Source: Spectribacter acetivorans (GTDB lineage Bacteria > Pseudomonadota > Gammaproteobacteria > Nevskiales > Salinisphaeraceae). Taken from it: DNA of 64,000 bases. A model generated the notes under the pieces. The model was not told the DNA's origin and ran no database searches. It saw nothing but the letters and a program-made list of their open reading frames with translations. Positions 35,795 through 45,267 of this stretch are shown piece after piece. Both the position numbers and the translations under genes were made by a program. The stretch covers positions 62,001 through 126,000 of the forward strand of contig NZ_JAVRHY010000002.1 of the NCBI RefSeq assembly GCF_031846305.1. Reading direction: 5' to 3'. Within the stretch, counting starts at the first letter, position 1, and the number at the start of each line of letters is the position of its first letter.

Positions 35795-35972
35795 TATGGT
35801 ATAAAGCGCCGCCGCTCGCGGCAACGCGGGCGTTATTCGTAACGCAGCCGGCTTGCCGGCACTTTGTAAAAATTCTCACGCCCACCGGCACATGTGGCCG
35901 GGTGTCCTGTTTGCAACTGCAAGCCGGGATTGCCGCATGGGGTGGCGCGGAGGCTCAACCCGGAGACAACTC
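35795..35972 (+). promoter_or_regulatory. rpsB promoter and long 5' leader (possible S2 autoregulatory region)
   Basis: The 286-bp map/rpsB gap holds a -10-like TATAAA at 35800-35805 with a GC-rich discriminator and a poor -35. From there a leader of about 160 nt runs to rpsB and can form hairpins, for example CACCGGC...GCCGGGTG around 35882-35906. rpsB leaders in Gammaproteobacteria are known to bind S2; whether this one has the known motif needs a covariance search. Upstream of it, near 35750-35766, is a GGCGGG/CCCGCC hairpin. Confidence 0.35.
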
Positions 35973-36896
35973 ATGACCGACGTCAGCATGCGCGAATTGC
36001 TGGAAGCGGGTGTGCATTTTGGCCATCGCACGCGCTACTGGAACCCGAAGATGGAACCCTACATCTTCGGTCATCGCAACAAGATTCATATCATCAACCT
36101 CGAGGAGACCCTGCCGCTCCTCAAGGATGCGTACAACTACGTCAGCCGGCTGGCCGCCAACGGCGGCAAGCTGATGTTCGTGGGCACCAAGCGCGCGGCC
36201 CGCGATGCCATCGGCACCCAGGCGGCCCGCTGCGGCATGCCCTACGTCAACCACCGCTGGCTGGGCGGCATGCTCACCAACTTCAAGACGGTGAAGAACT
36301 CGATCCAGCGCCTGCATGACCTGGAGCAGATGATCGAGGACGGCTCGATCCGCAAGGTTTCCAAGAAGGAAGGGCTGGAACTGTCCCGCGAGCGGGACAA
36401 GCTCGAGCGCGGCATCGGCGGCATCAAGGACATGACCAGTCTGCCCGACGCGTTGTTCGTGGTCGACGTTGGCTTCGAGAATATTGCCGTGGACGAGGCC
36501 CGCAAGCTGGGCATTCCGGTCGTGGCAGTGGTCGATTCCAACTGCTCCCCGGACAAGATCGATATGGTGATTCCGGGCAACGACGACGCGATTCGCGCCA
36601 TCCGCATCTACAGCCAGGTCATGGCCGACGCGGTCATTGCCGGCCGCGGTATCTCGGTGCGTCCGGACGACAGCGGCGATTACGTCGAGGTCGACGACAC
36701 CGAAGCGGCAGCGCCGGCCAAGGCCGAAGCCCAGCCCGAGCCCCAGGCGGAAGCGCCCAAGGTGACCCAGAACACCGTCCTGCAGGAATCCGAAGCCGAG
36801 GCCGAACCGGCCGCGACGGCGTCGCTCGAGGATGTGGCCGCGGTGGATGCAGAGGCCAAGCCGGAAGGCGACGAGGACACTGCGGACAAGAGCTGA
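35973..36896 (+). CDS. rpsB: 30S ribosomal protein S2 with long acidic C-terminal tail
   Basis: A small-subunit protein. Residues 1 to about 235 are a standard S2: MTDVSMRELLEAGVHFGHRTRYWNPKM, NKIHIINLEET, FVGTKRAAR, NHRWLGGMLTNFKTVKNSI and VDSNCSPDKIDMVIPGNDDAIRAI. About 65 further residues are rich in Ala, Glu, Pro and Asp and look disordered, giving 307 in total. The ATG at 35973 gives the family start; the upstream frame is leader. First gene of rpsB-tsf-pyrH-frr. Confidence 0.96.
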   Translation: MTDVSMRELLEAGVHFGHRTRYWNPKMEPYIFGHRNKIHIINLEETLPLLKDAYNYVSRLAANGGKLMFVGTKRAARDAIGTQAARCGMPYVNHRWLGGMLTNFKTVKNSIQRLHDLEQMIEDGSIRKVSKKEGLELSRERDKLERGIGGIKDMTSLPDALFVVDVGFENIAVDEARKLGIPVVAVVDSNCSPDKIDMVIPGNDDAIRAIRIYSQVMADAVIAGRGISVRPDDSGDYVEVDDTEAAAPAKAEAQPEPQAEAPKVTQNTVLQESEAEAEPAATASLEDVAAVDAEAKPEGDEDTADKS

Positions 36897-36934
36897 AGTC
36901 TGCTGCGCAACATCCAGAATCGAAAGGAATATCC

Positions 36935-37816
36935 ATGACGATCAGTGCATCTCAGGTCAAGGCCCTGCGGGAGCGTACCGGCGCGGGCATGATGGAATGC
37001 AAGAAGGCATTGCAGGCCGCGGATGGCGATATTGACGCCGCGGCGGAAAACATGCGCCGTGATGGCCTGGCCAAGGCCGACAAGAAGGCCGGTCGCGTGG
37101 CCGCGGAAGGCCGTGTGGTCACCGCGGTCAGCGATGATGGCAGCCGCGCGCTGTTGCTGGAAGTGAACTCGGAAACCGATTTCGTGGCCAGCAACGCCGA
37201 TTTCGTGGCCTTCGCCGAGCAGGTGGCCGGCGCGGCGCTGGCGGCCGGGGTCGAACAGGCCGACGCGCTGTCCGAGCTGGATGTGGACGGCGAGACCGTC
37301 GACGCCCGGCGGCGGGCCCTGGTGGCCAAGCTGGGCGAGAACATCTCCGTACGCCGGGTGCACGCCATCACGGCGGACAACGGGGTGATCGGCGCCTATC
37401 TGCATGGCAGCCGGATCGGCTGTCTGGTGGCGCTGGAAGGTGGCGACGAGGCGCTGGCACGGGATGTGGCCATGCATGTGGCCGCCACCAATCCGGAATA
37501 CGCCTCGCCCGAGCACGTGCCGGCGGATGTACGTCAGCGCGAAAAGGCCTTCCTGATCGAGCAGGCGCAGGACAGCGGCAAGCCGGACGACATCATCGAG
37601 AAGATGGTCGAGGGTCGCCTTCGCAAGTACTTCGCCGAGATCACCCTGCTGGGCCAGCCCTTCGTCAAGGATCCCGACCAGACGGTGGAAAAGCTGCTGA
37701 AAGCCGCCGGTGCCACCCTGCTGGCCTACGCCCGATTCGAAGTGGGCGAGGGGATCGAGAAGGTCGAAGAAGACTTTGCCGCCGAGGTGCGGGCCCAGGC
37801 CCAGGGCTCGGCCTGA
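36935..37816 (+). CDS. tsf: Elongation factor Ts
   Basis: The nucleotide-exchange factor of EF-Tu. The 293 residues begin MTISASQVKALRERTGAGMMECKKALQ (the UBA-like N-terminal domain), followed by the conserved NSETDFVASN and the coiled-coil/dimerisation region; length is normal. It is 38 bp downstream of rpsB with an AAAGGA ribosome site. The next 89 bp to pyrH contain a GCCCGCC/GGCGGGC hairpin without a T run, possibly an attenuator or processing site. Confidence 0.96.
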   Translation: MTISASQVKALRERTGAGMMECKKALQAADGDIDAAAENMRRDGLAKADKKAGRVAAEGRVVTAVSDDGSRALLLEVNSETDFVASNADFVAFAEQVAGAALAAGVEQADALSELDVDGETVDARRRALVAKLGENISVRRVHAITADNGVIGAYLHGSRIGCLVALEGGDEALARDVAMHVAATNPEYASPEHVPADVRQREKAFLIEQAQDSGKPDDIIEKMVEGRLRKYFAEITLLGQPFVKDPDQTVEKLLKAAGATLLAYARFEVGEGIEKVEEDFAAEVRAQAQGSA

Positions 37817-37905
37817 AAAACCGGGATGTTGCCCGCCATTGGCGGGCGCGCCCGCCGGTGCCGCCGCATGGCTGCGTGATTCTGGTCAAGCAATAAGAGG
37901 ACTGC

Positions 37906-38649
37906 ATGTCCGACAAGCCGGTCCACCGTCGCATTCTGCTCAAACTCAGTGGCGAAGCCCTGATGGGCGAATCCGACTACGGCATCAGTCCGGCGGTGAT
38001 TCACCGTCTGGCCGGTGAAATCGGCGACCAGATAGCCCTTGGCGTGCAGATCGCGGTGGTGGTCGGCGGCGGCAATATCTTCCGCGGCGCCGGCCTGGCC
38101 GGGGCCGGCATGGACCGGGTAACCGGGGACCAGATGGGCATGCTGGCCACCGTGATCAACGCCCTGGCCCTGCAGGACGCGGTGGAACGTGCCGGCATGA
38201 CGGCCCGGGTGATGTCGGCGATCCGCGTGAACCAGGTGTGCGAGGACTACATCCGCCGCCGGGCGATCCGGCATCTGGACAAGGGCCGGGTGGTGATCTT
38301 CGCTGCCGGCACGGGCAATCCCTTCTTCACCACCGACTCGGCAGCCAGCCTGAGGGCGATCGAGATCGGCGCCGACCTGTTGCTCAAGGCCACCAAGGTG
38401 GACGGCATCTACAGCGCCGATCCCAACAAGGACGCCAGCGCCACCCGCCACGAGCACCTCAGTTACGACGAAGTCATCGACGGCCGCCTGGCGGTAATGG
38501 ATACCACCGCCATCGTGCTCTGCCGGGACAATGGTCTGCCGCTACGGGTATTCGACATTCATCGGGCCGGCGACCTCGGCCGCATCGTGCGTGGTGACAC
38601 CACGGTCGGTACGCTGGTCGACAACCGCCCCGGTTCCACGGAGGCCTAG
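37906..38649 (+). CDS. pyrH: UMP kinase
   Basis: Phosphorylates UMP to UDP. The 247-residue hexameric amino-acid-kinase-fold enzyme has the N-terminal RRILLKLSGEALMGE, VVVGGGNIFRG, DQMGMLATVINALALQD and AAGTGNPFFTTDSAA motifs. Standard length; an AGAGGA site precedes the ATG. It stands between tsf and frr as in most bacteria. Confidence 0.97.
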   Translation: MSDKPVHRRILLKLSGEALMGESDYGISPAVIHRLAGEIGDQIALGVQIAVVVGGGNIFRGAGLAGAGMDRVTGDQMGMLATVINALALQDAVERAGMTARVMSAIRVNQVCEDYIRRRAIRHLDKGRVVIFAAGTGNPFFTTDSAASLRAIEIGADLLLKATKVDGIYSADPNKDASATRHEHLSYDEVIDGRLAVMDTTAIVLCRDNGLPLRVFDIHRAGDLGRIVRGDTTVGTLVDNRPGSTEA

Positions 38650-38654
38650 CCGCC

Positions 38655-39212
38655 ATGATCGACGAGATTCTCAAGGATGCACAGCAGCGGATGGACAAGT
38701 CCATCGGCGTGCTCCAGGACAACTTCAGCAAGATCCGCACCGGTCGCGCCAGCGCCAACCTGCTGGATCACGTCGAGGTGGACTATTACGGCGCCAAGGT
38801 GCCGATTCATCAGGCCGCCAGCGTGAGCGTCGAGGACGCACGCACCATTACCGTCAGCCCCTGGGAGAAGTCCATGGTGCCGGTGGTGGAGAAGGCGATC
38901 ATGACCTCGGATCTGGGCCTGAATCCTTCGACCAGCGGGCAGGTCATCCGGGTGATGCTGCCGCCGCTGACCGAGGAGCGTCGCCGCGACCTGGTCAAGA
39001 TCCTGCGCCAGGAAGCCGAGGATACGCGGGTCGCCGTACGCAACATCCGACGGGATGCCAACCAGGACTTCAAGGAACTGGTCAACGACAAGGACATCAC
39101 CGAGGATGAGGCCCGCGGGGCGGAGAACCGCATCCAGACCCTGACCGACGAGCACGTTGGCCGGATCGATTCGCTGCTCGATAACAAAGAGCAGGAAGTG
39201 ATGACGGTCTGA
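38655..39212 (+). CDS. frr: Ribosome recycling factor
   Basis: Splits post-termination ribosomes with EF-G. The 185 residues have the RRF signatures KSIGVLQDNFSKIRTGRAS, VSPWEKSMV, PLTEERRRDLVKILRQEAED and VAVRNIRRDAN; length is normal. It starts 5 bp after pyrH and is followed 17 bp later by uppS. Confidence 0.97.
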   Translation: MIDEILKDAQQRMDKSIGVLQDNFSKIRTGRASANLLDHVEVDYYGAKVPIHQAASVSVEDARTITVSPWEKSMVPVVEKAIMTSDLGLNPSTSGQVIRVMLPPLTEERRRDLVKILRQEAEDTRVAVRNIRRDANQDFKELVNDKDITEDEARGAENRIQTLTDEHVGRIDSLLDNKEQEVMTV

Positions 39213-39229
39213 GCGGGGCGGTTGCTGCC

Positions 39230-39951
<722 letters not shown>

Positions 39952-39958
<7 letters not shown>

Positions 39959-40770
39959 AAACCCGCATCCTGACCGCACTGGTGGCATTGCCGCTGGTCA
40001 TTGCCGCCATCCTCTGGCTGCCCACCACGGGTGTTGCGCTGATTGTCGGCGCGTTGCTGACGCTGGGTGCCTGGGAATGGAGTCGCCTGGGCGGCATTCA
40101 CGAGACCGGCCCGCGCGTGGTCGGTGCGGGCGTTGCGGCATTGTTGATGCTCGGCGGCTGGTACGGACTGGTGCACCCGGGTCTGGTTCTGACCTGGCTC
40201 GGGGCCGCGCTGGTCTGGTGGGCCGCGGCCGTCCGATGGATTCCGGCCTTTCCTCGTGGCTGGGATGCCAGTCTCGGACGCCCGGCTCTGACGCTGGCCA
40301 GCGGCCTGCTTGTGCTCAGCGCCTGTTTCGTCGCCCTGGTCGACCTGCATGCCCACCGGGGCGGCCCCACGCTGCTTCTGCTTCTGCTGGTGCTGATCTG
40401 GGCCGCCGACACCGGCGCCTACTTTGCCGGCCGGGCGCTGGGTCGGCACAAGCTGGCGCCCAACGTCAGCCCGGGCAAGACGATGGAGGGCGCCATCGGC
40501 GGTCTGGCATTGACCGCGCTCGCCGGGGCCCTGGCCGCGTGGTGGCTGGATCTTGCCGGCGGGGCGGCCCTGGCGTTCATTCTGCTGGCGGTTCTCACCG
40601 GGGCGATTTCCATCGTCGGGGATCTGACCCAGAGCATGTTCAAGCGCCACGCCGGGGTGAAGGACAGCGGCAATCTGTTTCCGGGACACGGCGGGGTGCT
40701 GGATCGCATCGACAGTTTGCTGGCAGCGGCGCCGCTGTTCGTGCTTGGACTGCAATGGCTGCCGCTGTGA
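39952..40770 (+). CDS. cdsA: Phosphatidate cytidylyltransferase
   Basis: Makes CDP-diacylglycerol from phosphatidate and CTP in the inner membrane. The 272 residues have several transmembrane helices and the C-terminal family signature (SPGKTMEGAIGG, then GDLTQSMFKRHAGVKDSGN and FPGHGGVLDRIDSL). The ATG at 39952 lies within the end of uppS. In related genomes dxr follows; here only 81 bp of non-coding sequence separates cdsA from rseP. Confidence 0.95.
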
Positions 40771-40851
40771 TTATTCGCTTGAATCGGGATCGAAACGGCA
40801 CCGCTGCGGTCCAACGCCCGTTCATGGATTGCCTTCAACCAGGGGATTGTC

Positions 40852-42207
40852 ATGCCTGAATGGCTGATGTCGGTACCGGCGTTCATCGTCGCGATCGGCG
40901 TGCTGGTGGCGGTACACGAATTCGGGCATTTCTGGGTTGCCCGGCGGCTGGGCGTTCAGGTGCTGCGCTATTCGGTGGGCTTCGGCCCTCGTCTGCTGGG
41001 CCGGACCGGCCGCGACGGTACCGAATACTGGCTTTCCGCGGTGCCGCTCGGCGGCTACGTGAAAATGCTCGACGAGCGCGAGGGCGAGGTACCCGCCGAT
41101 CAGGTCCATCGCGCCTTCAATCGTCAGCCGGTGGCCAGCCGCATTGCCATTGTTGCAGCGGGACCCGGTATCAATTTTCTTTTTGCCATCCTGGCTTACT
41201 GGGTAGTGTTCATGCTGGGCGTGGGCGGTATCAAGCCCGTGATCGGCGACGTGCCGGCCGAGACCCGCGCCGCCGCGGCAGGTCTCGAGCAGCGTGACCA
41301 GGTGGTGGCGGTTGATGGCAAGGACACGCCGACCTGGCAGGAACTGCGACTGACATTGCTGCAACGTACGCTTGACGGCGACGCGGTGTCGCTGACGGTG
41401 AATGCCGCCGATGGCGGCCAGCGCCGCGTGGCGCTGGATCTGAGTGGTATGTCCGCGGAACCGGAGACACTGTTCACCGAACTGGGGATACAGCCGTTTC
41501 AGCCGGGCGGCGTGCCGATAATCGCCGACGTGCTGGATGGCAGCGCCGCGGCCGCGGCCGGCATGCAGGCCGGCGACCGGGTGCTGGCGGCGGGGGGCGA
41601 ATCGCTTGACGGTCCGCAGGCGCTGGTCGACTGGGTGCAGGCGCGACCCGGCGAAACGATTGACTTGAAGATCGAACGTAACGGCCAGCCGATGACCCTG
41701 CCGGTCACCCTGGCCCGGACCGAGGGCGAGGACGGCCCGGTGGGCCGCCTGGGCGCACAGATATCCGTCGATGCCAGCCAGTGGGAGGCATTGCGTACCG
41801 TCACCCGTCTGGACCCGCTGTCCGCCATCCCGGCCGCAGCGGCCGAGACCTGGTCGATCACCGCACTGACGGTGCGCCTGCTCTGGCGCATGGTGATCGG
41901 CGACGTTTCCTGGAAGAACATCAGCGGTCCGATCCAGATTGCCGACTACGCGGGTAAGACGGCCACCATCGGGCTGGAGGCGTTCCTGGGGTTCCTGGCT
42001 CTGGTCAGCGTCAGTCTGGCGGTGCTGAACCTGCTGCCGGTGCCTGTGTTAGACGGCGGACATCTTATGTATTATGCCGTTGAAATTATTCGCGGTCGGC
42101 CGCTCTCCGAGCACGCCCAGATCATCGGCCAGCAGGCCGGGATGCTGGCGCTTCTCATGCTGATGAGTCTGGCCTTCTACAACGACATCATGCGACTGCT
42201 CGGCTGA
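40852..42207 (+). CDS. rseP: RIP zinc metalloprotease RseP
   Basis: An inner-membrane site-2 protease that cleaves RseA after DegS, activating sigma-E. The 451-residue protein has the zinc-binding HEFGH at 22-26, two PDZ domains (about 120-210 and 215-300) and the second metal site in LNLLPVPVLDGGHL (about 390-403). It is placed before bamA, linking envelope-stress control and outer-membrane assembly. The usual dxr neighbour upstream is missing. Confidence 0.95.
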   Translation: MPEWLMSVPAFIVAIGVLVAVHEFGHFWVARRLGVQVLRYSVGFGPRLLGRTGRDGTEYWLSAVPLGGYVKMLDEREGEVPADQVHRAFNRQPVASRIAIVAAGPGINFLFAILAYWVVFMLGVGGIKPVIGDVPAETRAAAAGLEQRDQVVAVDGKDTPTWQELRLTLLQRTLDGDAVSLTVNAADGGQRRVALDLSGMSAEPETLFTELGIQPFQPGGVPIIADVLDGSAAAAAGMQAGDRVLAAGGESLDGPQALVDWVQARPGETIDLKIERNGQPMTLPVTLARTEGEDGPVGRLGAQISVDASQWEALRTVTRLDPLSAIPAAAAETWSITALTVRLLWRMVIGDVSWKNISGPIQIADYAGKTATIGLEAFLGFLALVSVSLAVLNLLPVPVLDGGHLMYYAVEIIRGRPLSEHAQIIGQQAGMLALLMLMSLAFYNDIMRLLG

Positions 42208-42250
42208 CGGCCGGGCACTACGTGAGCCTTTGATCTTCGGGAGCATCTTC

Positions 42251-42304
42251 ATGCGCTGCCTGCTGGCTTCTGTTTGCCGTCACAGCATCCGGTTTCCCTC
42301 GTGA
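42251..42304 (+). CDS. Candidate 17-codon leader ORF coupled to bamA
   Basis: An ATG at 42251 has a good GGGAG ribosome site (42239-42243, 7-nt spacing) and encodes MRCLLASVCRHSIRFPS. Its TGA (42302-42304) overlaps the bamA GTG start (42301-42303). The bamA start has no ribosome site of its own. This suggests coupling or a leader peptide, but a short ORF can arise by chance and no homologue is known to me. Confidence 0.35.
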   Translation: MRCLLASVCRHSIRFPS

Positions 42305-44667
42305 TTGCGGCCGCCAGCCGTCGTCTTGTCCTGCTCGCTGGGCTGATGCTGTTCGCGGGGCAGGGAGCCTGGGCATTCACGGCCTTCACCGCCGAGGACA
42401 TCCGCGTCGAGGGTGTGCAGCGGCTCGAGTCCGGCACCGTGCTGACCTACCTGCCGTTGTCGGTGGGAGACCGCGTGGACCAGGCCCGCAGCGCCCAGGC
42501 GATCCGCGCGCTCTACGACACCGGCCTGTTCGAGGATGTCTCCCTCGGTCGCGACGGCAACACGCTGGTGGTCGACGTCCGTGAACGGCCGGAAATCGCC
42601 TCGTTCACCATCGAGGGCAACAAGCAGATCGGCGGGGACGAGCTCAAGGAAAGCCTGCGCCAGCAGGGCATGGCAGAGGGCGAGCTCTACAAGCGGGCCC
42701 TGCTGGATCAGCTGCGGCTGGAACTGCAGCGTCAGTACTACGCCAACGGCTTCTATGCGGTCAGCGTGGACACCGAGGTGACCGAGCTCGACGGCAATCG
42801 CGTGGACATCGCGATCAACGTCGAGGAAGGGCAGGTCGCCAAGATTGCGGATATCAATATCGTCGGCAACGAGGACTTCACCGACGAGGAACTGCTCGAC
42901 GTCATCTCGCTGGAATCGGTCAAGCCCTTCTACGCCCACCCGCTGACCTTCTGGCGCAGTCGTGCCAATTACTCCCGCGAGAAGCTGCTCGGGGACATGG
43001 AAACCCTGAACTCGTTCTATCAGGATCAGGGCTATCTGCGGTTCAACGTCACCTCCATCCAGGTATCGCTGTCGCCGGACAAGCGCGACATCTTCCTCAC
43101 CATCAACGTCGACGAGGGCGATGCCTACACCATCAGCAACATCGAGTTCGCCGGTGATCTGATCGTCCCGGAGTCCAATCTGCGCGCCCTGGTCAGCGCC
43201 CGCGAGGGGCAGACCTTCTCGCGCCAGCTGGTGACCGACACCTCCAATCGCATCAGTTCCGGGCTGGCCGATTTCGGCTACGCCTTCTCCGAAGTGGATC
43301 CGCTCACGCGTCCGGATGACGAGGAAAAGACCGTCGAGGTGACCTTCTTCGTGGAGCCCGGCAAACGCGCCTATGTGCGCCGAATCCAGTTTTCCGGCAA
43401 CCAGAAGACCAACGACGAGACCCTGCGCCGCGAGATGCGCCAGTTCGAGGGCGCCACCTTTGCCCGGCGTGCGGTGGAACGCTCGCGGGTGCGCCTGGCG
43501 CGGCTGCAGTTCATCGAGCAGGCCACCGTCGAAACCGAACCGGTGCCGGGCTCCGAAGATCTGGTCGACGTCGATTTCAGTGTTTCCGAGCGGCCCGCCG
43601 GCACGCTGCAGTTCGGTGTCGGTTTCTCGGATGCCCAGGGCTTCCTGATCAACGGCAGCGTCAGCCACAGCAACTTCCGTGGCACCGGTAACCGCCTGCG
43701 TCTGCAGGCAGAAACCAACAGCTTCGCGCGCACCCTGTCCGGCAGCTGGACCGACCCGTACTACACCGAAGACGGCATCTCCCGCACCCTCTCGGCGTTC
43801 TATCGCGACACCGAGGAGATCATCCGCTTCGGTTCCGGGTTTGACCTGAATTCCATCGGCGCGGCGATGACCTTCGGCATCCCGATTTCCGAGTATTCCA
43901 GTTTCCGATTCGGTTTCGGGGTCGAGACCAACGAGATTTCCACCCGCGTTGATCCCATCACCCTGGGCGGTCAGCCGACGTTCCTGACCTCGGCGGAACT
44001 GCGTCAGTTCATCCGCCAGAACGGCCGGGAATTCTTCACCTATGAGCTGCGTACCGGCTGGAACCGGGACACCCGCAACCGCTCGTTCTTCGCCACTCGT
44101 GGCGCGAATACCTCGGTGAACTTCGACTTCAAGCTGCCGGGTTCGGATGTCGAGTATTACAACGCCAGCTTCACGCACGAACAGTTCTTTCCCGTCGGCA
44201 CCTGGAGCGATTGGCTGTCGGATGACTTCGTATTCGAGACCAATCTGCGGGTGGCCGATACCGGCGTCTGGGGCGAAGGCCGCGACGTGCCGCCGTATGA
44301 CAACTACTTTGCCGGCGGCGCGCGTTCCGTGCGCGGTTACCAGGACGGGTTCCTCGGCCCGCGGGACAGTTTCAACAATCCCTTCGGCGGCCAGTTCCTG
44401 ACCACCATGCAGAACGAACTGGTGATTCCGACGTTCCTGGAAAGCGATAACAAGTCCACCCGGCTCAGCCTGTTCTATGACGTCGGCAACGTTTTCAGCG
44501 GCGCCGACGAGTTCGAATATGACGACCTGCGCAGTTCCGCGGGGGCGGCGTTCTACTGGTTTACGCCATTCTTCGGGCTGCTCCGGGTAAGCTATGCCGT
44601 GTACGTGGACGAGCGGCCGAATGACCGTGTGGACCGGTTTCAGTTCTCGTTCGGCGTCGGGCTCTAG
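42301..44667 (+). CDS. bamA: Outer membrane protein assembly factor BamA
   Basis: The central Omp85-family component that folds beta-barrel proteins into the outer membrane. About 788 residues: a signal peptide (about 1-24, ending GAWA), five POTRA domains (about 26-420; the first begins FTAEDIRVEGVQRLESGTVL) and a 16-strand barrel with the VRGY motif (GGARSVRGYQDG) and C-terminal Phe-rich strand (DRFQFSFGVGL). I use the GTG at 42301, which overlaps the leader ORF stop; a TTG at 42274 would add nine residues. Operon rseP-bamA-skp-lpxD. Confidence 0.95.
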   Translation: MIAAASRRLVLLAGLMLFAGQGAWAFTAFTAEDIRVEGVQRLESGTVLTYLPLSVGDRVDQARSAQAIRALYDTGLFEDVSLGRDGNTLVVDVRERPEIASFTIEGNKQIGGDELKESLRQQGMAEGELYKRALLDQLRLELQRQYYANGFYAVSVDTEVTELDGNRVDIAINVEEGQVAKIADINIVGNEDFTDEELLDVISLESVKPFYAHPLTFWRSRANYSREKLLGDMETLNSFYQDQGYLRFNVTSIQVSLSPDKRDIFLTINVDEGDAYTISNIEFAGDLIVPESNLRALVSAREGQTFSRQLVTDTSNRISSGLADFGYAFSEVDPLTRPDDEEKTVEVTFFVEPGKRAYVRRIQFSGNQKTNDETLRREMRQFEGATFARRAVERSRVRLARLQFIEQATVETEPVPGSEDLVDVDFSVSERPAGTLQFGVGFSDAQGFLINGSVSHSNFRGTGNRLRLQAETNSFARTLSGSWTDPYYTEDGISRTLSAFYRDTEEIIRFGSGFDLNSIGAAMTFGIPISEYSSFRFGFGVETNEISTRVDPITLGGQPTFLTSAELRQFIRQNGREFFTYELRTGWNRDTRNRSFFATRGANTSVNFDFKLPGSDVEYYNASFTHEQFFPVGTWSDWLSDDFVFETNLRVADTGVWGEGRDVPPYDNYFAGGARSVRGYQDGFLGPRDSFNNPFGGQFLTTMQNELVIPTFLESDNKSTRLSLFYDVGNVFSGADEFEYDDLRSSAGAAFYWFTPFFGLLRVSYAVYVDERPNDRVDRFQFSFGVGL

Positions 44668-44740
44668 CAGGCTGCCGCAGCGGTTGGCAGGCAAGGGCAC
44701 CCGGGGACCGGACGCAATCAAACCATTGAGAGGTTAAATC

Positions 44741-45250
44741 GTGAGAGGAACAAAATTTCTGACGGCATTCGCGGCGGCGATGCTGCTGGCCGGTGGCGTA
44801 GCCCATGCGCAGGAGTCGCTCAAGATCGCGGTGGTCAATCTGCCGCAGCTGGTCAGCCAGTCCCCGCAGGCCCAGCGCGCCCGCGCCGAGATGGAAGAGG
44901 AATTTACCAGCCGCCGGGATGATCTCCAGTCCCGCCAGGAAAAGCTGCGCGAGGACGTGCAGCGCCTGCAGCGTGACGGCTCGGTGATGAGCGCGGAAGC
45001 CCGCGATCAACTGGAGCAGAGCATCCGCGACCAGCAGCGCCGCCTGCAGCTGGCCCAGTCGGAGTTCAACGAAGACGTCCAGCGCGCCGAACAGAAGGCG
45101 ATGGAAGGCCTGCGCGAGGACGTGCGCGCGGTGATCCAGGAATTCGCCGAATCCGGCAATTACGACCTTATCCTCGGCGATGGCGTGCTGTTCGCCACGG
45201 AGCAGGTGGACATTACCGGACAGGTGCTCGAGCGCCTCAAATCCCGGTAA
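44741..45250 (+). CDS. skp: Periplasmic chaperone Skp/OmpH
   Basis: A holdase that carries unfolded outer-membrane proteins to BamA. The 169 residues begin with a signal peptide cleaved near AHA|QE (about 23), then LKIAVVNLPQLVSQSPQAQR, a long charged coiled-coil (about 45-120) and a C-terminal YDLILGDGVLFATEQVDIT. GTG start with a GAGAGG ribosome site. Length normal. Confidence 0.93.
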   Translation: MRGTKFLTAFAAAMLLAGGVAHAQESLKIAVVNLPQLVSQSPQAQRARAEMEEEFTSRRDDLQSRQEKLREDVQRLQRDGSVMSAEARDQLEQSIRDQQRRLQLAQSEFNEDVQRAEQKAMEGLREDVRAVIQEFAESGNYDLILGDGVLFATEQVDITGQVLERLKSR

Positions 45251-45267
45251 GGGAAAAAGCCACGCCG

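Noticed and set aside
40771..40851. A dxr remnant between cdsA and rseP
   Set aside because: The 81 bp show no recognisable dxr N- or C-terminal codons in any frame.
42280..44721. An 813-codon open frame antisense to bamA
   Set aside because: It mirrors the bamA codons in GC-rich DNA, has no recognisable motif or signal, and bamA is unambiguous.
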